Positions 33,780 through 41,964 of a stretch of DNA of 43,196 bases are shown here, piece by piece (the stretch's first letter is position 1; each line of letters opens with the position of its first letter). Position numbers and translations under genes: made by a program. The stretch comes from Actinomycetales bacterium (GTDB lineage: Bacteria; Actinomycetota; Actinomycetes; Actinomycetales; Microbacteriaceae). The stretch is from assembly GCA_015655415.1 (NCBI GenBank), contig JAATFB010000026.1, positions 1 to 43,196 of the forward strand, read 5' to 3'. Under the pieces are notes generated by a model. It searched no databases. It was not told the origin of the DNA and saw only the letters and a program-made list of their open reading frames with translations.

Positions 33780-33869
33780 CTTCCGGTTGCCGTCAGAACG
33801 GCCGCGGAGAAAGAGCGCCCAGGCATCAGGCCTGTGGCACCGCGCAGCGAGAGGAAGGGGATCGAATCT

Positions 33870-34139
33870 ATGGCACTCGATGCAGATGTCAAGAAGGCGA
33901 TCATCGAAGAGTATGCGACCCACCCCGGTGACACCGGATCCCCGGAGGTTCAGGTCGCGATCCTGACCAAGCGGATCAAGGACCTCACCGAGCATCTCAA
34001 GGAGCACAAGCACGATCACCACTCGCGTCGTGGTCTGCTGCTGCTGGTGGGTCAGCGCCGCCGTCTCCTGGGGTACTTGCAGGAGATCGACATCAGCCGG
34101 TACCGCTCGCTCATCGAGCGTCTGGGCCTGCGCCGCTAG
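33870..34139 (+). CDS. rpsO: 30S ribosomal protein S15 (89 aa)
   Basis: Full-length bacterial S15, exactly the usual 89 aa. Hallmarks are [20 protein letters not shown] (~18-37), [28 protein letters not shown] (~46-73) and the ending [12 protein letters not shown]. It binds 16S rRNA early in assembly of the small subunit. The ATG follows GAGGAAGGGG. In many actinobacteria pnp lies directly or nearly directly downstream; here 7.8 kb, including a restriction-modification system, separate them. A 10-bp-stem terminator follows. Confidence 0.98.
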   Translation: MALDADVKKAIIEEYATHPGDTGSPEVQVAILTKRIKDLTEHLKEHKHDHHSRRGLLLLVGQRRRLLGYLQEIDISRYRSLIERLGLRR

Positions 34140-34177
34140 CACGCGCATCCGCTCTTCGCGTGACACGCGCGTTTCCG

Positions 34178-34215
34178 GAGGGACGCCTCGTCGCCTCGGC
34201 GGCGGGGCGTCCCTC
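34178..34215 (+). terminator. rpsO terminator
   Basis: GAGGGACGCC (34178-34187) pairs perfectly with GGCGTCCCTC (34206-34215); the GC-rich loop can fold further. No T-tract follows. Confidence 0.75.
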
Positions 34216-34355
34216 GTGTCCGCGTGCACCCTTGCGAGAAGCCACTACGTGTCGTCACGGTGTCAGAATGACGACGCCTCGCGGCTTCTCGACCCGCGCC
34301 CCGGGCGGCTCGGCGGGAAGGCGACGGCGGCGCGCGATGCGGTTGACTGACTGAC

Positions 34356-34973
34356 ATGACCCGAACGCCGCGCATGCCTCTCTGGCGGTGGGAGCCGGCG
34401 CCCTACCTGCTGGCCCTCGTGCTCGTAGTGATCACCTCGGCGATCCGGCCGGACACCGCGCCCGTGGCCTATTGGATCGCGTTCGGGCTGACGATCGCGG
34501 CGATCGCCCTCCTCGTGGCGAGCATCGTCGCGTCGGCGCGGCGTCGATCCCGACTGCCGGGGGCCGGCGTCCTGCGCAGCCTCGAGGGCATGGAGCCGGT
34601 CGAGGTGGCGCCCTCCGGCGGCCTTCCGACGCCGGTGACCGGCACTCATCGTCATCAGTCGGCCATCGAGGCTGCGTCGTCGTGGGGGCGCGACGTGGCC
34701 GCGTTGCTGATCCCGGATGCCACGCGCTGGCTGGGTATGCGGATCCGCGTGGCCGTGCACCTGGTCGCCGACGGGCACGTCTACCACGTGGGGTTCCTTC
34801 CCGATGAGGCGACCGCGCGCTACAACGGCCCGCTCGCCCAGCTCGCGCGAGACGGCAGGTTCGTGATCGTCCCGGCGGAGCGCCGGCGCGGTGCGAGGAG
34901 CGTCTCGGTCACGCTCGATCTCGGCGGTCTCGCAGGGGTGCTGGAGGGCGCGGCTTCCACCGAACGCCCGTGA
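34356..34973 (+). CDS. Membrane-anchored protein of unknown function (205 aa)
   Basis: Two N-terminal membrane helices (about residues 14-31 and 38-62) are followed by a basic loop and a soluble domain of ~110 residues (DATRWLGMRIRVAVHLVADGHVYHVGFLPDEATARYNG). The beta-rich RIRVAVHLV...VYHVGFLP pattern loosely recalls HIRAN-like domains, but this is not firm. No catalytic motif is evident. It lies in a row of same-strand small genes after rpsO (VanZ-like, fructosamine kinase), each with its own putative promoter. Confidence 0.75.
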   Translation: MTRTPRMPLWRWEPAPYLLALVLVVITSAIRPDTAPVAYWIAFGLTIAAIALLVASIVASARRRSRLPGAGVLRSLEGMEPVEVAPSGGLPTPVTGTHRHQSAIEAASSWGRDVAALLIPDATRWLGMRIRVAVHLVADGHVYHVGFLPDEATARYNGPLAQLARDGRFVIVPAERRRGARSVSVTLDLGGLAGVLEGAASTERP

Positions 34974-35037
34974 GATCGAAGGCCCGCGCCCAGCGATCGG
35001 ACAGCGGCTCCCCAGCAATTCCGTCCATGCTGGCCTG

Positions 35038-35502
35038 ATGTTCCGACGGCATCCTGTGCTGAGCTCCGCCACCGCGCTCTACCTGCTGGCCGTCGCGTGG
35101 GTCACGTTGGGTCCGCAGCCGCGCGTGGCCAGCAAGGACAGCATCGTGATGCGGGTGCTCCAAGTGCTGTGGGAGCACCCCGCGACCGATTGGGTCACCT
35201 ACAACGGTGTCGAGTTCACCGCGAACATCGCGATGTTCGTGCCGATCGGGCTGTTCTTCCTGCTCCTGTTCGGGCGAGGCAGATGGTGGCTCGCGATCGG
35301 GGTGCCGTTCCTGATGACGCTCGGCATCGAGACGGCCCAGCTCTGGATTCCCGGACGCGTCTCCGACATCCGCGACATCGTCTCGAACACGATCGGCGCC
35401 GTCGTCGGTGCGCTGCTCGGCGTCGCGCTCACGGCGCCCCGAGCGCGACGTGAACGTGTGATGGTCCGGGCGGCCCGAGGAGTGTCGCCGACCTCGCGCT
35501 GA
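35038..35502 (+). CDS. VanZ-family membrane protein (154 aa)
   Basis: VanZ-like proteins are small membrane proteins named after a teicoplanin-resistance accessory gene; most bacterial homologues have unknown function. Four hydrophobic segments are seen (about 8-24, 60-78, 83-100, 116-134). The VanZ signature is visible: EFTANIAMFVPIGLFFLLLF followed by IETAQLWIPGRVSDIRDIVSNTIGAVVG. The ATG at 35038 is chosen because CATGCT (35026-35031) ends 6 nt before it (leaderless-type spacing). The sequence before it is not protein-like. Confidence 0.88.
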   Translation: MFRRHPVLSSATALYLLAVAWVTLGPQPRVASKDSIVMRVLQVLWEHPATDWVTYNGVEFTANIAMFVPIGLFFLLLFGRGRWWLAIGVPFLMTLGIETAQLWIPGRVSDIRDIVSNTIGAVVGALLGVALTAPRARRERVMVRAARGVSPTSR

Positions 35503-35559
35503 CCGCGGGCTCTGACCCCGAGGCCGCGCGACGGCTTTCGCACCGGTTACCGTGAGTGC

Positions 35560-36375
35560 ATGGCCGAGACGATCGTCAAGTCGGATCCGGACGCCCCGCC
35601 GTGCTTCTTCGAGGCGGAGGCCGCCGGCCTCTCCTGGCTCGCGGCGGCGGGAGGAGCGCGGGTCGTCCGCGTCGTGGACGTCTCGCCCGGACGCATCGAG
35701 CTCGAACGCGTGCCGCCGGCGCGTCCCGGTCCGGATGCCGCTCGTCGGTTCGGGGCGGACCTCGCCGTGACCCACGACGCCGGCGCCGCAGGGTTCGGGG
35801 CGCCGCCGGACGGCTGGAACGGACCGCTCTTCATCGGACGACGCCCCCTGCCTGCCGCCCGGGAGGACTCCTGGGGGGTGTTCTACGCCAGGGACCGCGT
35901 GCTGCCCTATCTCGATATCGCGGTCCGGGCGGGCGGGATCGGTCGCGGCCAGGCCGACATCGTGCGTCAGGCCTGCGCTGAGATCGCCGGCGGCGCCTTC
36001 GACGACGACGAGCCGCCGGCGCGGATCCACGGTGACCTGTGGGCCGGCAACGTGCTCTGGTCGCCCGATGGAGTGGTGGTCATCGACCCGGCCGCGCACG
36101 GCGGCCATCGCGAGACCGATCTGGCCATGCTGGCCCTGTTCGGATGCCCGTGGCTCGACGACATCATCGCCGGCTACGAGACCGAGCACCCGCTCCGCCA
36201 GGGCTGGCGCGGTCGGATCCCGTTGCACCAGCTGCATCCGCTCGCCGTGCACGCGGCGGGCCACGGCCGCGGCTACGGCGACGCCCTCGCGGATGCCGCG
36301 GCGCGCGTCATCGCGCTCGCCGACGCCCGGAGCCGACGGGGTCGCACGCAGTGGGCCCGGCCACGGACCCCATGA
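35560..36375 (+). CDS. Fructosamine kinase family protein (271 aa)
   Basis: Fructosamine/ketosamine-3-kinase-like enzymes phosphorylate Amadori products on proteins or free amines so that they fall off (deglycation). The kinase-fold motifs are present: the Brenner motif HGDLWAGN (~157-164) with the catalytic Asp, VVVIDPAAHGGHRETDLAML (~170-189) as the metal-binding segment, and FEAEAAGLSWLAAAGG near the start. Length is typical for bacterial members (~255-290). TACCGT (35548-35553) ends 6 nt before the ATG (leaderless). It converges on the restriction subunit gene with only 10 bp between stops, marking the left edge of the restriction-modification cassette. Confidence 0.92.
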   Translation: MAETIVKSDPDAPPCFFEAEAAGLSWLAAAGGARVVRVVDVSPGRIELERVPPARPGPDAARRFGADLAVTHDAGAAGFGAPPDGWNGPLFIGRRPLPAAREDSWGVFYARDRVLPYLDIAVRAGGIGRGQADIVRQACAEIAGGAFDDDEPPARIHGDLWAGNVLWSPDGVVVIDPAAHGGHRETDLAMLALFGCPWLDDIIAGYETEHPLRQGWRGRIPLHQLHPLAVHAAGHGRGYGDALADAAARVIALADARSRRGRTQWARPRTP

Positions 36376-36385
36376 TGCGGTGACG

Positions 36386-39289
36386 TCACATTCCGTCGAG
36401 CGGGGCAGACGCATCCCCTTCGCGGAACAGGCGCATGGCCGCGAGGAAGGAGACGACGCCTTCGCCCGCGTTCCGCCACGTGTCCACGTCCTTCTCGCCC
36501 GCGAGCACGTAATGCCACCGCCGTTCGGACCGCTGGGACGGGTTCAGCTCGTTGAGCTGCTCGCACCAGGCGATGGCGGCGCGCTCTTTGCGTCGGACGT
36601 TCTCGTCGGTGAGGTTGCTCTGCGCCTTCGTCTCCACCACGTAGATGTCGCTGGCCGTGCGCACCAGGAAGTCGGGGGAGTACTGTGCCGGCATCCCGTC
36701 GGCGCGCAGGTATGGCCGGCGCAGGAAGTCGTGCGCGTACTCGTCGATCTTGACGAACGCCTCGATGGACCCGTCGTCGTCCAGCCAGCGCAGAAAGCGG
36801 CGTTCCAGGCCGCCGCTGCGCGACGCTATGCGCAGCCTGGGATAGATGCTCTTGCGCACGGTGACGGCCGAACTGGATCGCATCGTGATCGCGCCGGCCT
36901 CGGCCGGGCTGCGATGCTCCACGATCGCTTCCCCGACCTGGACGGTCTGCTGGAGACGGAGGAGGGCGGGAGCGAAGATGCCGCGAAGCTCCTCGACGAC
37001 GTGCGGGAGGAGGAGCACGCGCCAGTTTTCTCGCTCGAACGGGTCGAACGCCTCGCCCCAGAAGTGGCCCCGGATGAACCTGTCTATCCATCCCGCGATC
37101 ACCGCCCTGTGGGCAGGGAGCGACGGGTACCGTCGGGGCGCGCCGCGCCTGCCCGAGACGAACGTACGGCCGATCGCACCGGTGATGCTGGCCGTGATCT
37201 TGGCGAGGTACTCGTTGTAGCCGGCGGCGCTGAGGGCGCCCGCCTGCACCCGGTACTCGCCGAAGTCGAGGCTGCTCACGACGTCGTGCGAGACGAATCG
37301 GTCTCCCTCGCCCACCAGGCGCAGCGCATCCCGAAGCGGTACCCGGCTGCGCGGGAGCGTCGTGAGGTCAAGGCTGGGCTGCTGCAGCTCCTCTTCCGTG
37401 GCGCGCAGCACGACGGGGACCTCGATGTCGTACTCCGGCCAGTCGGGACGCAGGTCGACTGTCTCGATGTCGCCCGTCGGGTCAGTCGCGTCCCCGTCCT
37501 CGTCGAGGTCGATCGCGGCGCCGGCGTCGATGAGCCCTTGGTAGTACTCCTCGAAGCGAGGATGCTCGACGATGAAGAGCAGGTCGAAGAAGTTCGTGGG
37601 CTCACGTCTCTGGGCGAGACGCTCTCGCGTCTCCAGCTTGAGCTCCTGGACGGCGGCATCCCCCCGCCACATCAACCGCAGGCCGCGCCCGATCGTCTGC
37701 TCGAGAAGGATGCCCGAAGCGCTGGAGCGTAGCGGCACGATCACGCAGATGCTGTCGACGTCGAACCCCTCGCGCAGCATGAGCACGCTGACGACGACCC
37801 GCGGCGCGGCATTGTGGTCCATGTCGAACAGCCGCCCTCGTTCGGCCGCCCAGTCGCCGCGCAGCTCGCCCTTCCGGTCGCTGTCGACGCGCAGCACCTC
37901 GCTCTCGTGAAGCCCCACGTCATCGATGAGGAAGCGCTCGACGAGCGGCGACACCCGGGTGTCCTCCGTCATGATCAGGAGCTTCGGATGTTTGTCCGGG
38001 GCGATCGCCTCGAAGCTGTCGCGAAGGATGTCCAGCTTGCGCACGCCGGCGCGGATCATCGTGCGCTGTCCCTCGGAGAGAGCGACGGCCCGACCCCGTT
38101 CGTCGCGTTCCGCGGTGAAGTCGAGCGGGAGGGCGGCGATCTCCTTGCGCTTGTCCAGGACGATCGCCTTCACGAGGCCATGACTCATGGCGCGTTCCAG
38201 CGGGAAGTCGCAGACGATGTGCGGGAACCACTTCCGGCTCCGGTTCCGGCCGCCCGTCTCGTTGTACGGCGTCGCGGAGAGATCCACCTGAACGCATCGC
38301 CTGCCCTTCGGCCCGGCGATGCGGTTGAGGCTCTTCTGCCATTCCACCTCGTCCGCGGCCTCGCCGCGCGTGAGGGTGTGGACATGATGCGCCTCGTCGT
38401 TGAAGACGACCAGACTCGGCAGGTCGATCAGCGACTCGAGCGCGGCGCCGCGCAGATGCCGCCGATCGAGCGCCTCGAGCGAGTTGCCGGCCGCCGTTCC
38501 CGGCGTGAGGGGAAAGAAGCTGCCGATGGCGGTCTTCGGGTCGATGCCGTCGTCCGGGGCCGTGGCCTCGTCGTCGCCGGTGAAGTCGCGGTCGACGAGC
38601 AGGTGCCAGTTGGTCACGGCGATCATCCCGCTGCCGGTGACCCTGGTGCCGATCTCCTCCTTGGCGACGACGGAGGACTGCACGAAGTCGAGGACGGCGG
38701 TGCGGTGCGTCGGCGGGACGAAGAGATCGGCGTGCGTGGCGATGTCGCTCGTGGCGAAGTCGCGCTCGCCGCCGAACGCCCTTCCGAGCAGCGAGTCGAG
38801 GAGGCGCTCGTACACGATGAGTCCGGGCGCGACGACCAGGAAGCTGCTGCAGAACCGCGGGTCGTCCGGGCTCGCGCGATGGTTGAGATGCTGCCAGATC
38901 AGGAGCGCGTTGAGCACCCACGTCTTGCCGGTGCCGGTCGCCATCTTCGCCGCGTACTTCGGATGCCTGTTCCGCTGCGCGGTCACCTCACCGAGGAGGT
39001 CGGTGCCCTCCAGCAGCGCGCCGGGAGCGACCTTCTCATACAGGTCCTGAAGCGATGTCGTCCCGAGGACCTCGTGAGCGTAGATCACCGAGACGATGGC
39101 GTCCCGCTGTCCCTCGTGGAACTGCACGTCGCGCACGGCGAGCCCGTCCTCGAACCACCACCGCAGCAGTTCCGAGGTGACCGGCGTCACCGACTCGAGC
39201 AGGCGGCTCCGCCGGGCACAGACGATCGCATCGAGGTCGTCCCGATAGCGCTCGCGAAGGGCGTCCGCGAGGGGGAACCCTGCCGTCAT
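36386..39289 (-). CDS. res: Type III restriction enzyme, Res (helicase-nuclease) subunit (967 aa)
   Basis: This is the ATP-dependent cleavage subunit of a type III restriction-modification system. In order: Walker A ATGTGKT (~117-123), motif II NDEAHHV (~297-303), motif III DLSATPYNE (~335-343), motif VI QTIGRGLRLMW (~530-540), and a C-terminal PD-(D/E)xK nuclease with SPDFLV (~870-875) and YVVETKAQ (~882-889). All motifs are intact, so it should be active. The start is the ATG of an ATGA overlap (39286-39289) with mod, so the two subunits are translationally coupled. It ends 10 bp from the fructosamine kinase stop. Confidence 0.95.
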   Translation of the reverse strand: MTAGFPLADALRERYRDDLDAIVCARRSRLLESVTPVTSELLRWWFEDGLAVRDVQFHEGQRDAIVSVIYAHEVLGTTSLQDLYEKVAPGALLEGTDLLGEVTAQRNRHPKYAAKMATGTGKTWVLNALLIWQHLNHRASPDDPRFCSSFLVVAPGLIVYERLLDSLLGRAFGGERDFATSDIATHADLFVPPTHRTAVLDFVQSSVVAKEEIGTRVTGSGMIAVTNWHLLVDRDFTGDDEATAPDDGIDPKTAIGSFFPLTPGTAAGNSLEALDRRHLRGAALESLIDLPSLVVFNDEAHHVHTLTRGEAADEVEWQKSLNRIAGPKGRRCVQVDLSATPYNETGGRNRSRKWFPHIVCDFPLERAMSHGLVKAIVLDKRKEIAALPLDFTAERDERGRAVALSEGQRTMIRAGVRKLDILRDSFEAIAPDKHPKLLIMTEDTRVSPLVERFLIDDVGLHESEVLRVDSDRKGELRGDWAAERGRLFDMDHNAAPRVVVSVLMLREGFDVDSICVIVPLRSSASGILLEQTIGRGLRLMWRGDAAVQELKLETRERLAQRREPTNFFDLLFIVEHPRFEEYYQGLIDAGAAIDLDEDGDATDPTGDIETVDLRPDWPEYDIEVPVVLRATEEELQQPSLDLTTLPRSRVPLRDALRLVGEGDRFVSHDVVSSLDFGEYRVQAGALSAAGYNEYLAKITASITGAIGRTFVSGRRGAPRRYPSLPAHRAVIAGWIDRFIRGHFWGEAFDPFERENWRVLLLPHVVEELRGIFAPALLRLQQTVQVGEAIVEHRSPAEAGAITMRSSSAVTVRKSIYPRLRIASRSGGLERRFLRWLDDDGSIEAFVKIDEYAHDFLRRPYLRADGMPAQYSPDFLVRTASDIYVVETKAQSNLTDENVRRKERAAIAWCEQLNELNPSQRSERRWHYVLAGEKDVDTWRNAGEGVVSFLAAMRLFREGDASAPLDGM

Positions 39290-41187
39290 CGCCCGACCTC
39301 CAGGACGACCTCGGACTCGAGGCCGAACACGTCGACCGCGCGCACGCAGATGCGGCCCGTTCCGTCGTGCGGAACCCGAACCGTCGTGGTCCGCACGACG
39401 CGGTACCGGTCGTGGTCGTTGGCGGTGTTGCCGCGGTAGTCCTGCCAGCTCGAGCGGAACACCTCCCCGTCGTAGTTCGGGTCGACGGACCAGTACTCGA
39501 TGAGGGTCAGCGGTTCCGTGTTCATCAGCCGTCGCACGTGGTCGCGGTCTTCCGGACGCACGTTGACCGACTCGGGTGAGAGCAGCACGTAGTTCTCCAG
39601 CCGCACGACGGCCTCGTCGTGGTCCTCGCGCGGGTGGAGCGCGATGATGCCCGCCTCCAGGTACTGCAGCGTGGAGAACACCACGTGGGAGGTGAGGCCG
39701 TTCGTGCCCGCCTTCTTCAGGCGATCGATGAGGTCCGGCGGAATGATCCGCACCTCGAGCCGGTCGTCGTCGATGCTCCTGATGTCGTGCCCGATCCCGG
39801 CGGGGAAGTTCCAGCCCAGGACGACGACCCTCTCGAACCCTCCGAGCTTGGTGTCTCGGTACGCCTGCGCACGCAGCAGTGTGCTCAGGTTCGTCATCCG
39901 TGCGGGGCTGTCGGCGAACACCAGGGTGCTCGTGCCGGGGAGGTGGCCGAGAGAGCCGTTGACGTTCTCCGACGGATCCAGCGGCACGGCGCCGTAGAGG
40001 TCGAGGACGACCCGCGCCAGGTCGCCGACCCGGTACCTGCGGCCGAACGCGCTCCTGGCCTGTTCCACCTGGTAGTCGCCGATCTCCTGGTAGAGGAACG
40101 GCCCGGCGTCGTGGTCGATGAGGCGCTTGCGGCTGATCATTATCGCGGGCTTCCCGATGTCGGTGGCGATCCACCGTCGTCCGAGGGTCTCCGCCGTCGC
40201 CGCCGTCGTGCCGGATCCGGCGTAGAAGTCGGCCACGATGCCTCCCGGCGCACTCGAGGAGGTGATGATCCTGTGCAGCAGCGACATGGGCTTCTGGGTC
40301 GCGTAGCCGAGGTACTCGGCGGCCGTGGCGTTCTGCTGGAACGACGGGATGTCCCCCCAGACGTCGCCGATCGGGACGCCCTTGAGCTCGTCCAGGTACT
40401 GGCGGGAGCGGCTTCCGCGGTCGTCGCGATATCGGCGTCCGTTCTCGTCGACCTTCGCGAACCGTCGCAGGTAGCGCTCCTCGTACGGCGTGTACTGCTT
40501 CGCGAACAGCCGGTTTCGCGAGCTCTTCGCGTAGTAGTAGATCGTGTCGTGGCTGCGCACCCAGTTCTCGACGGCGCTCTTGTAGCCGGACTTCGTGTCG
40601 AAGGCCCAGACGATCTCGCGTACGAAGTTTTCTCGCCCGAACACGTCGTCCAGGGCCGTCTTGACATACGGCCCGACGTGCCAGTCGAGGTGCACGTAGA
40701 TCGCACCCGACTCGCTCAACAGCTCCCGCATCAGGACGAGGCGGGGAACCAGCGCGGCCAGGTAGGAGGCGGTCCCGTCCCGCCATGTGTCGGAGTAGGC
40801 GAACTGTTCCAGTGTGTTCGGCTTCTGCTCGACGGTCCGGCCCGGCAGGTTCAGCCTGGTCCGATAGTCCGCCTTCGAGTCGAACGGCGGATCGATGTAG
40901 ATCAGGTCCAGCTTGCCGCGCAGGCTCTCGTGCTCGTCGTCTCCCGCCAGGAGCCCGGCCATGGCGAGGAGATTGTCGCCGTAGATCAGACGGTTGGGTG
41001 CACTCGTCGGCTCTGGAGGGGGTGCGTCGATGCCGTCGAGCCCGGCGCTGTCCTTCGACGGGATGACGAGCTCGCGGGTGTTGAAGCCCACACGCCTGGG
41101 CGTCTCGAGCTCGTCCAGGATCTGACGCGCCCGACGCTTTCCGTCCTCCACGATCTTCGGCAGCTGGGCGAGGAGGGACTTGCTCAT
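39286..41187 (-). CDS. mod: Type III DNA methyltransferase, Mod subunit (633 aa)
   Basis: This adenine-N6 methyltransferase and specificity subunit of a type III system has the beta-class order: motif IV DPPF in LIYIDPPFDSK (~96-105) precedes motif I FYAGSGTTA (~318-326). The middle (~130-310) should hold the target recognition domain; the C-terminal ~250 residues are a less conserved extension. ATG 41187 is chosen because GAAGGA stands just upstream (AAGGAACCG-ATG), and relatives start MSKSLLAQLPKIVE-like; ATG 41214 is an alternative without a good ribosome binding site. The recognition sequence cannot be predicted. It is coupled to res and diverges from an XRE regulator. Confidence 0.95.
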   Translation of the reverse strand: MSKSLLAQLPKIVEDGKRRARQILDELETPRRVGFNTRELVIPSKDSAGLDGIDAPPPEPTSAPNRLIYGDNLLAMAGLLAGDDEHESLRGKLDLIYIDPPFDSKADYRTRLNLPGRTVEQKPNTLEQFAYSDTWRDGTASYLAALVPRLVLMRELLSESGAIYVHLDWHVGPYVKTALDDVFGRENFVREIVWAFDTKSGYKSAVENWVRSHDTIYYYAKSSRNRLFAKQYTPYEERYLRRFAKVDENGRRYRDDRGSRSRQYLDELKGVPIGDVWGDIPSFQQNATAAEYLGYATQKPMSLLHRIITSSSAPGGIVADFYAGSGTTAATAETLGRRWIATDIGKPAIMISRKRLIDHDAGPFLYQEIGDYQVEQARSAFGRRYRVGDLARVVLDLYGAVPLDPSENVNGSLGHLPGTSTLVFADSPARMTNLSTLLRAQAYRDTKLGGFERVVVLGWNFPAGIGHDIRSIDDDRLEVRIIPPDLIDRLKKAGTNGLTSHVVFSTLQYLEAGIIALHPREDHDEAVVRLENYVLLSPESVNVRPEDRDHVRRLMNTEPLTLIEYWSVDPNYDGEVFRSSWQDYRGNTANDHDRYRVVRTTTVRVPHDGTGRICVRAVDVFGLESEVVLEVGR

Positions 41188-41235
41188 CGGTTCCTTCGTG
41201 TCCGTCGACGCCATCCCGAAAGGTGGATCGACATG

Positions 41236-41249
41236 AGGTATATACACCT
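41236..41249. promoter_or_regulatory. Palindromic TATATA promoter/operator between mod and the XRE gene
   Basis: AGGTATATACACCT is palindromic except at one symmetric pair of positions. Its TATATA (41239-41244) reads the same on both strands and could be the -10 box for both divergent genes. It is the most A/T-rich spot in the region and a natural site for autoregulation by the XRE protein. Confidence 0.55.
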
Positions 41250-41300
41250 GAAGAGTAGCGTCTCTGGTGACGGAGGCATCGTGGCCCGTAGTCAGGAGGG

Positions 41301-41609
41301 ATGCCGGAACCGCGATTCGATGCCGCACGAGTCCTGGGCGAGCGGGTGCGCGAGATCCGCACCGCGCTCGGGCTGAGCCAGGAGACCGTCGGCGACCTGG
41401 CCGACATGCACTGGACCAACATCGGCAAGATCGAGCGCGGCCAGGCGAACCCGAGCTTCTCCACGCTGGTGCGTCTGGCGGGGGTGCTGGGTGTGGATCC
41501 GGGCGACCTGGTCCGCGGCATCAAGCCGGATCAGCTGGGCGTGCGCTCGCACGTCGTCACGGCTCGGGAGCTCGTGGAGGAGCGCAAGCGGCGAGCGCGC
41601 GGCGTGTGA
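41301..41609 (+). CDS. XRE-family helix-turn-helix regulator (102 aa)
   Basis: A single Cro/C1-type HTH domain spans residues ~10-70: ERVREIRTALGLSQETVGDLADMHWTNIGKIERGQANPSFSTL. It is followed by a basic tail (VEERKRRARGV). Its size and position, divergent from a restriction-modification operon with a palindromic promoter between, resemble controller (C) proteins of restriction systems. Those are well known for type II systems, much less so for type III. The ATG is nearly contiguous with the GGAGG ribosome binding site (1-nt spacing), which is odd; GTG 41346 is a shorter in-frame alternative but would cut into the HTH domain. Confidence 0.88.
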   Translation: MPEPRFDAARVLGERVREIRTALGLSQETVGDLADMHWTNIGKIERGQANPSFSTLVRLAGVLGVDPGDLVRGIKPDQLGVRSHVVTARELVEERKRRARGV

Positions 41610-41713
41610 GGGACGCCGGCGCCGCGGCATCCGATCCGATCGCGCTCGGCGCCGCCGCGGCCCCGGCTGGCCCGGCGGGGCGCGGCAGAGGCCGCTCGGA
41701 CGGCGCCCTCTGC

Positions 41714-41719
41714 TAGGAT
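41714..41719 (+). promoter_or_regulatory. pnp promoter -10 box
   Basis: TAGGAT lies about 245 nt before the pnp ATG, at the right place to transcribe the whole structured leader. The -35 is not clear. The stretch 41610-41713, after the XRE gene, holds nothing else recognisable. Confidence 0.5.
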
Positions 41720-41734
41720 CGTCACGGTTCGATT

Positions 41735-41870
41735 GCCACATGAAACTCGCCACGCAGGCCGGCAGGCTGCTGGTCCTCGGTGGTGGAATCCCAGTCGCAT
41801 GCCATGGCCGCCCGCAGTGCGTGCGCGGCAGGCCGCGAATGGTGTTTTTCTACTGATGACCGGCGCGGAG
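41735..41870 (+). promoter_or_regulatory. Structured pnp leader, candidate Actino-pnp RNA motif
   Basis: The 355-bp gap before pnp contains a region with several pairing segments (CTCGGTGGTGGAATCCC, GGCCGC with GCGGC) and a compact hairpin CGCGG-CAGG-CCGCG followed by GTTTTTCT at 41847. The Actino-pnp RNA is a described conserved structure in 5' leaders of actinobacterial pnp genes, thought to serve feedback control by analogy with the enterobacterial RNase III-dependent pnp leader. Position and character fit, but I did not match it to the covariance model; the boundaries are approximate. Confidence 0.65.
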
Positions 41871-41964
41871 CCTCATCGCTCGGTTACGCCTGTTCTCCCG
41901 CACGTTCGGCGAGCGCGCCTTGTCCACACGGGACGGCGCACGAACAGAAGGAGAAGAGACCTCG

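Noticed and set aside
33786..33869. A known S15-binding leader RNA fold
   Set aside because: GC-rich inverted segments exist, but I could not recognise any of the described S15 leader structures by eye.
37814..39439. 541-codon plus-strand frame opposite the Res gene
   Set aside because: Antisense shadow; Arg/Val/Asp-rich composition with no recognisable domain.
36386..41609. A larger defence island beyond the type III system
   Set aside because: Flanking genes are a fructosamine kinase and pnp, both core functions; no other nuclease, toxin, CBASS or similar gene is present.
41740..41856. A 38-codon reading frame inside the pnp leader
   Set aside because: It has no ribosome binding site and low-complexity Arg/Gly/Cys content, and it coincides with the structured leader RNA. 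It is better explained as non-coding.
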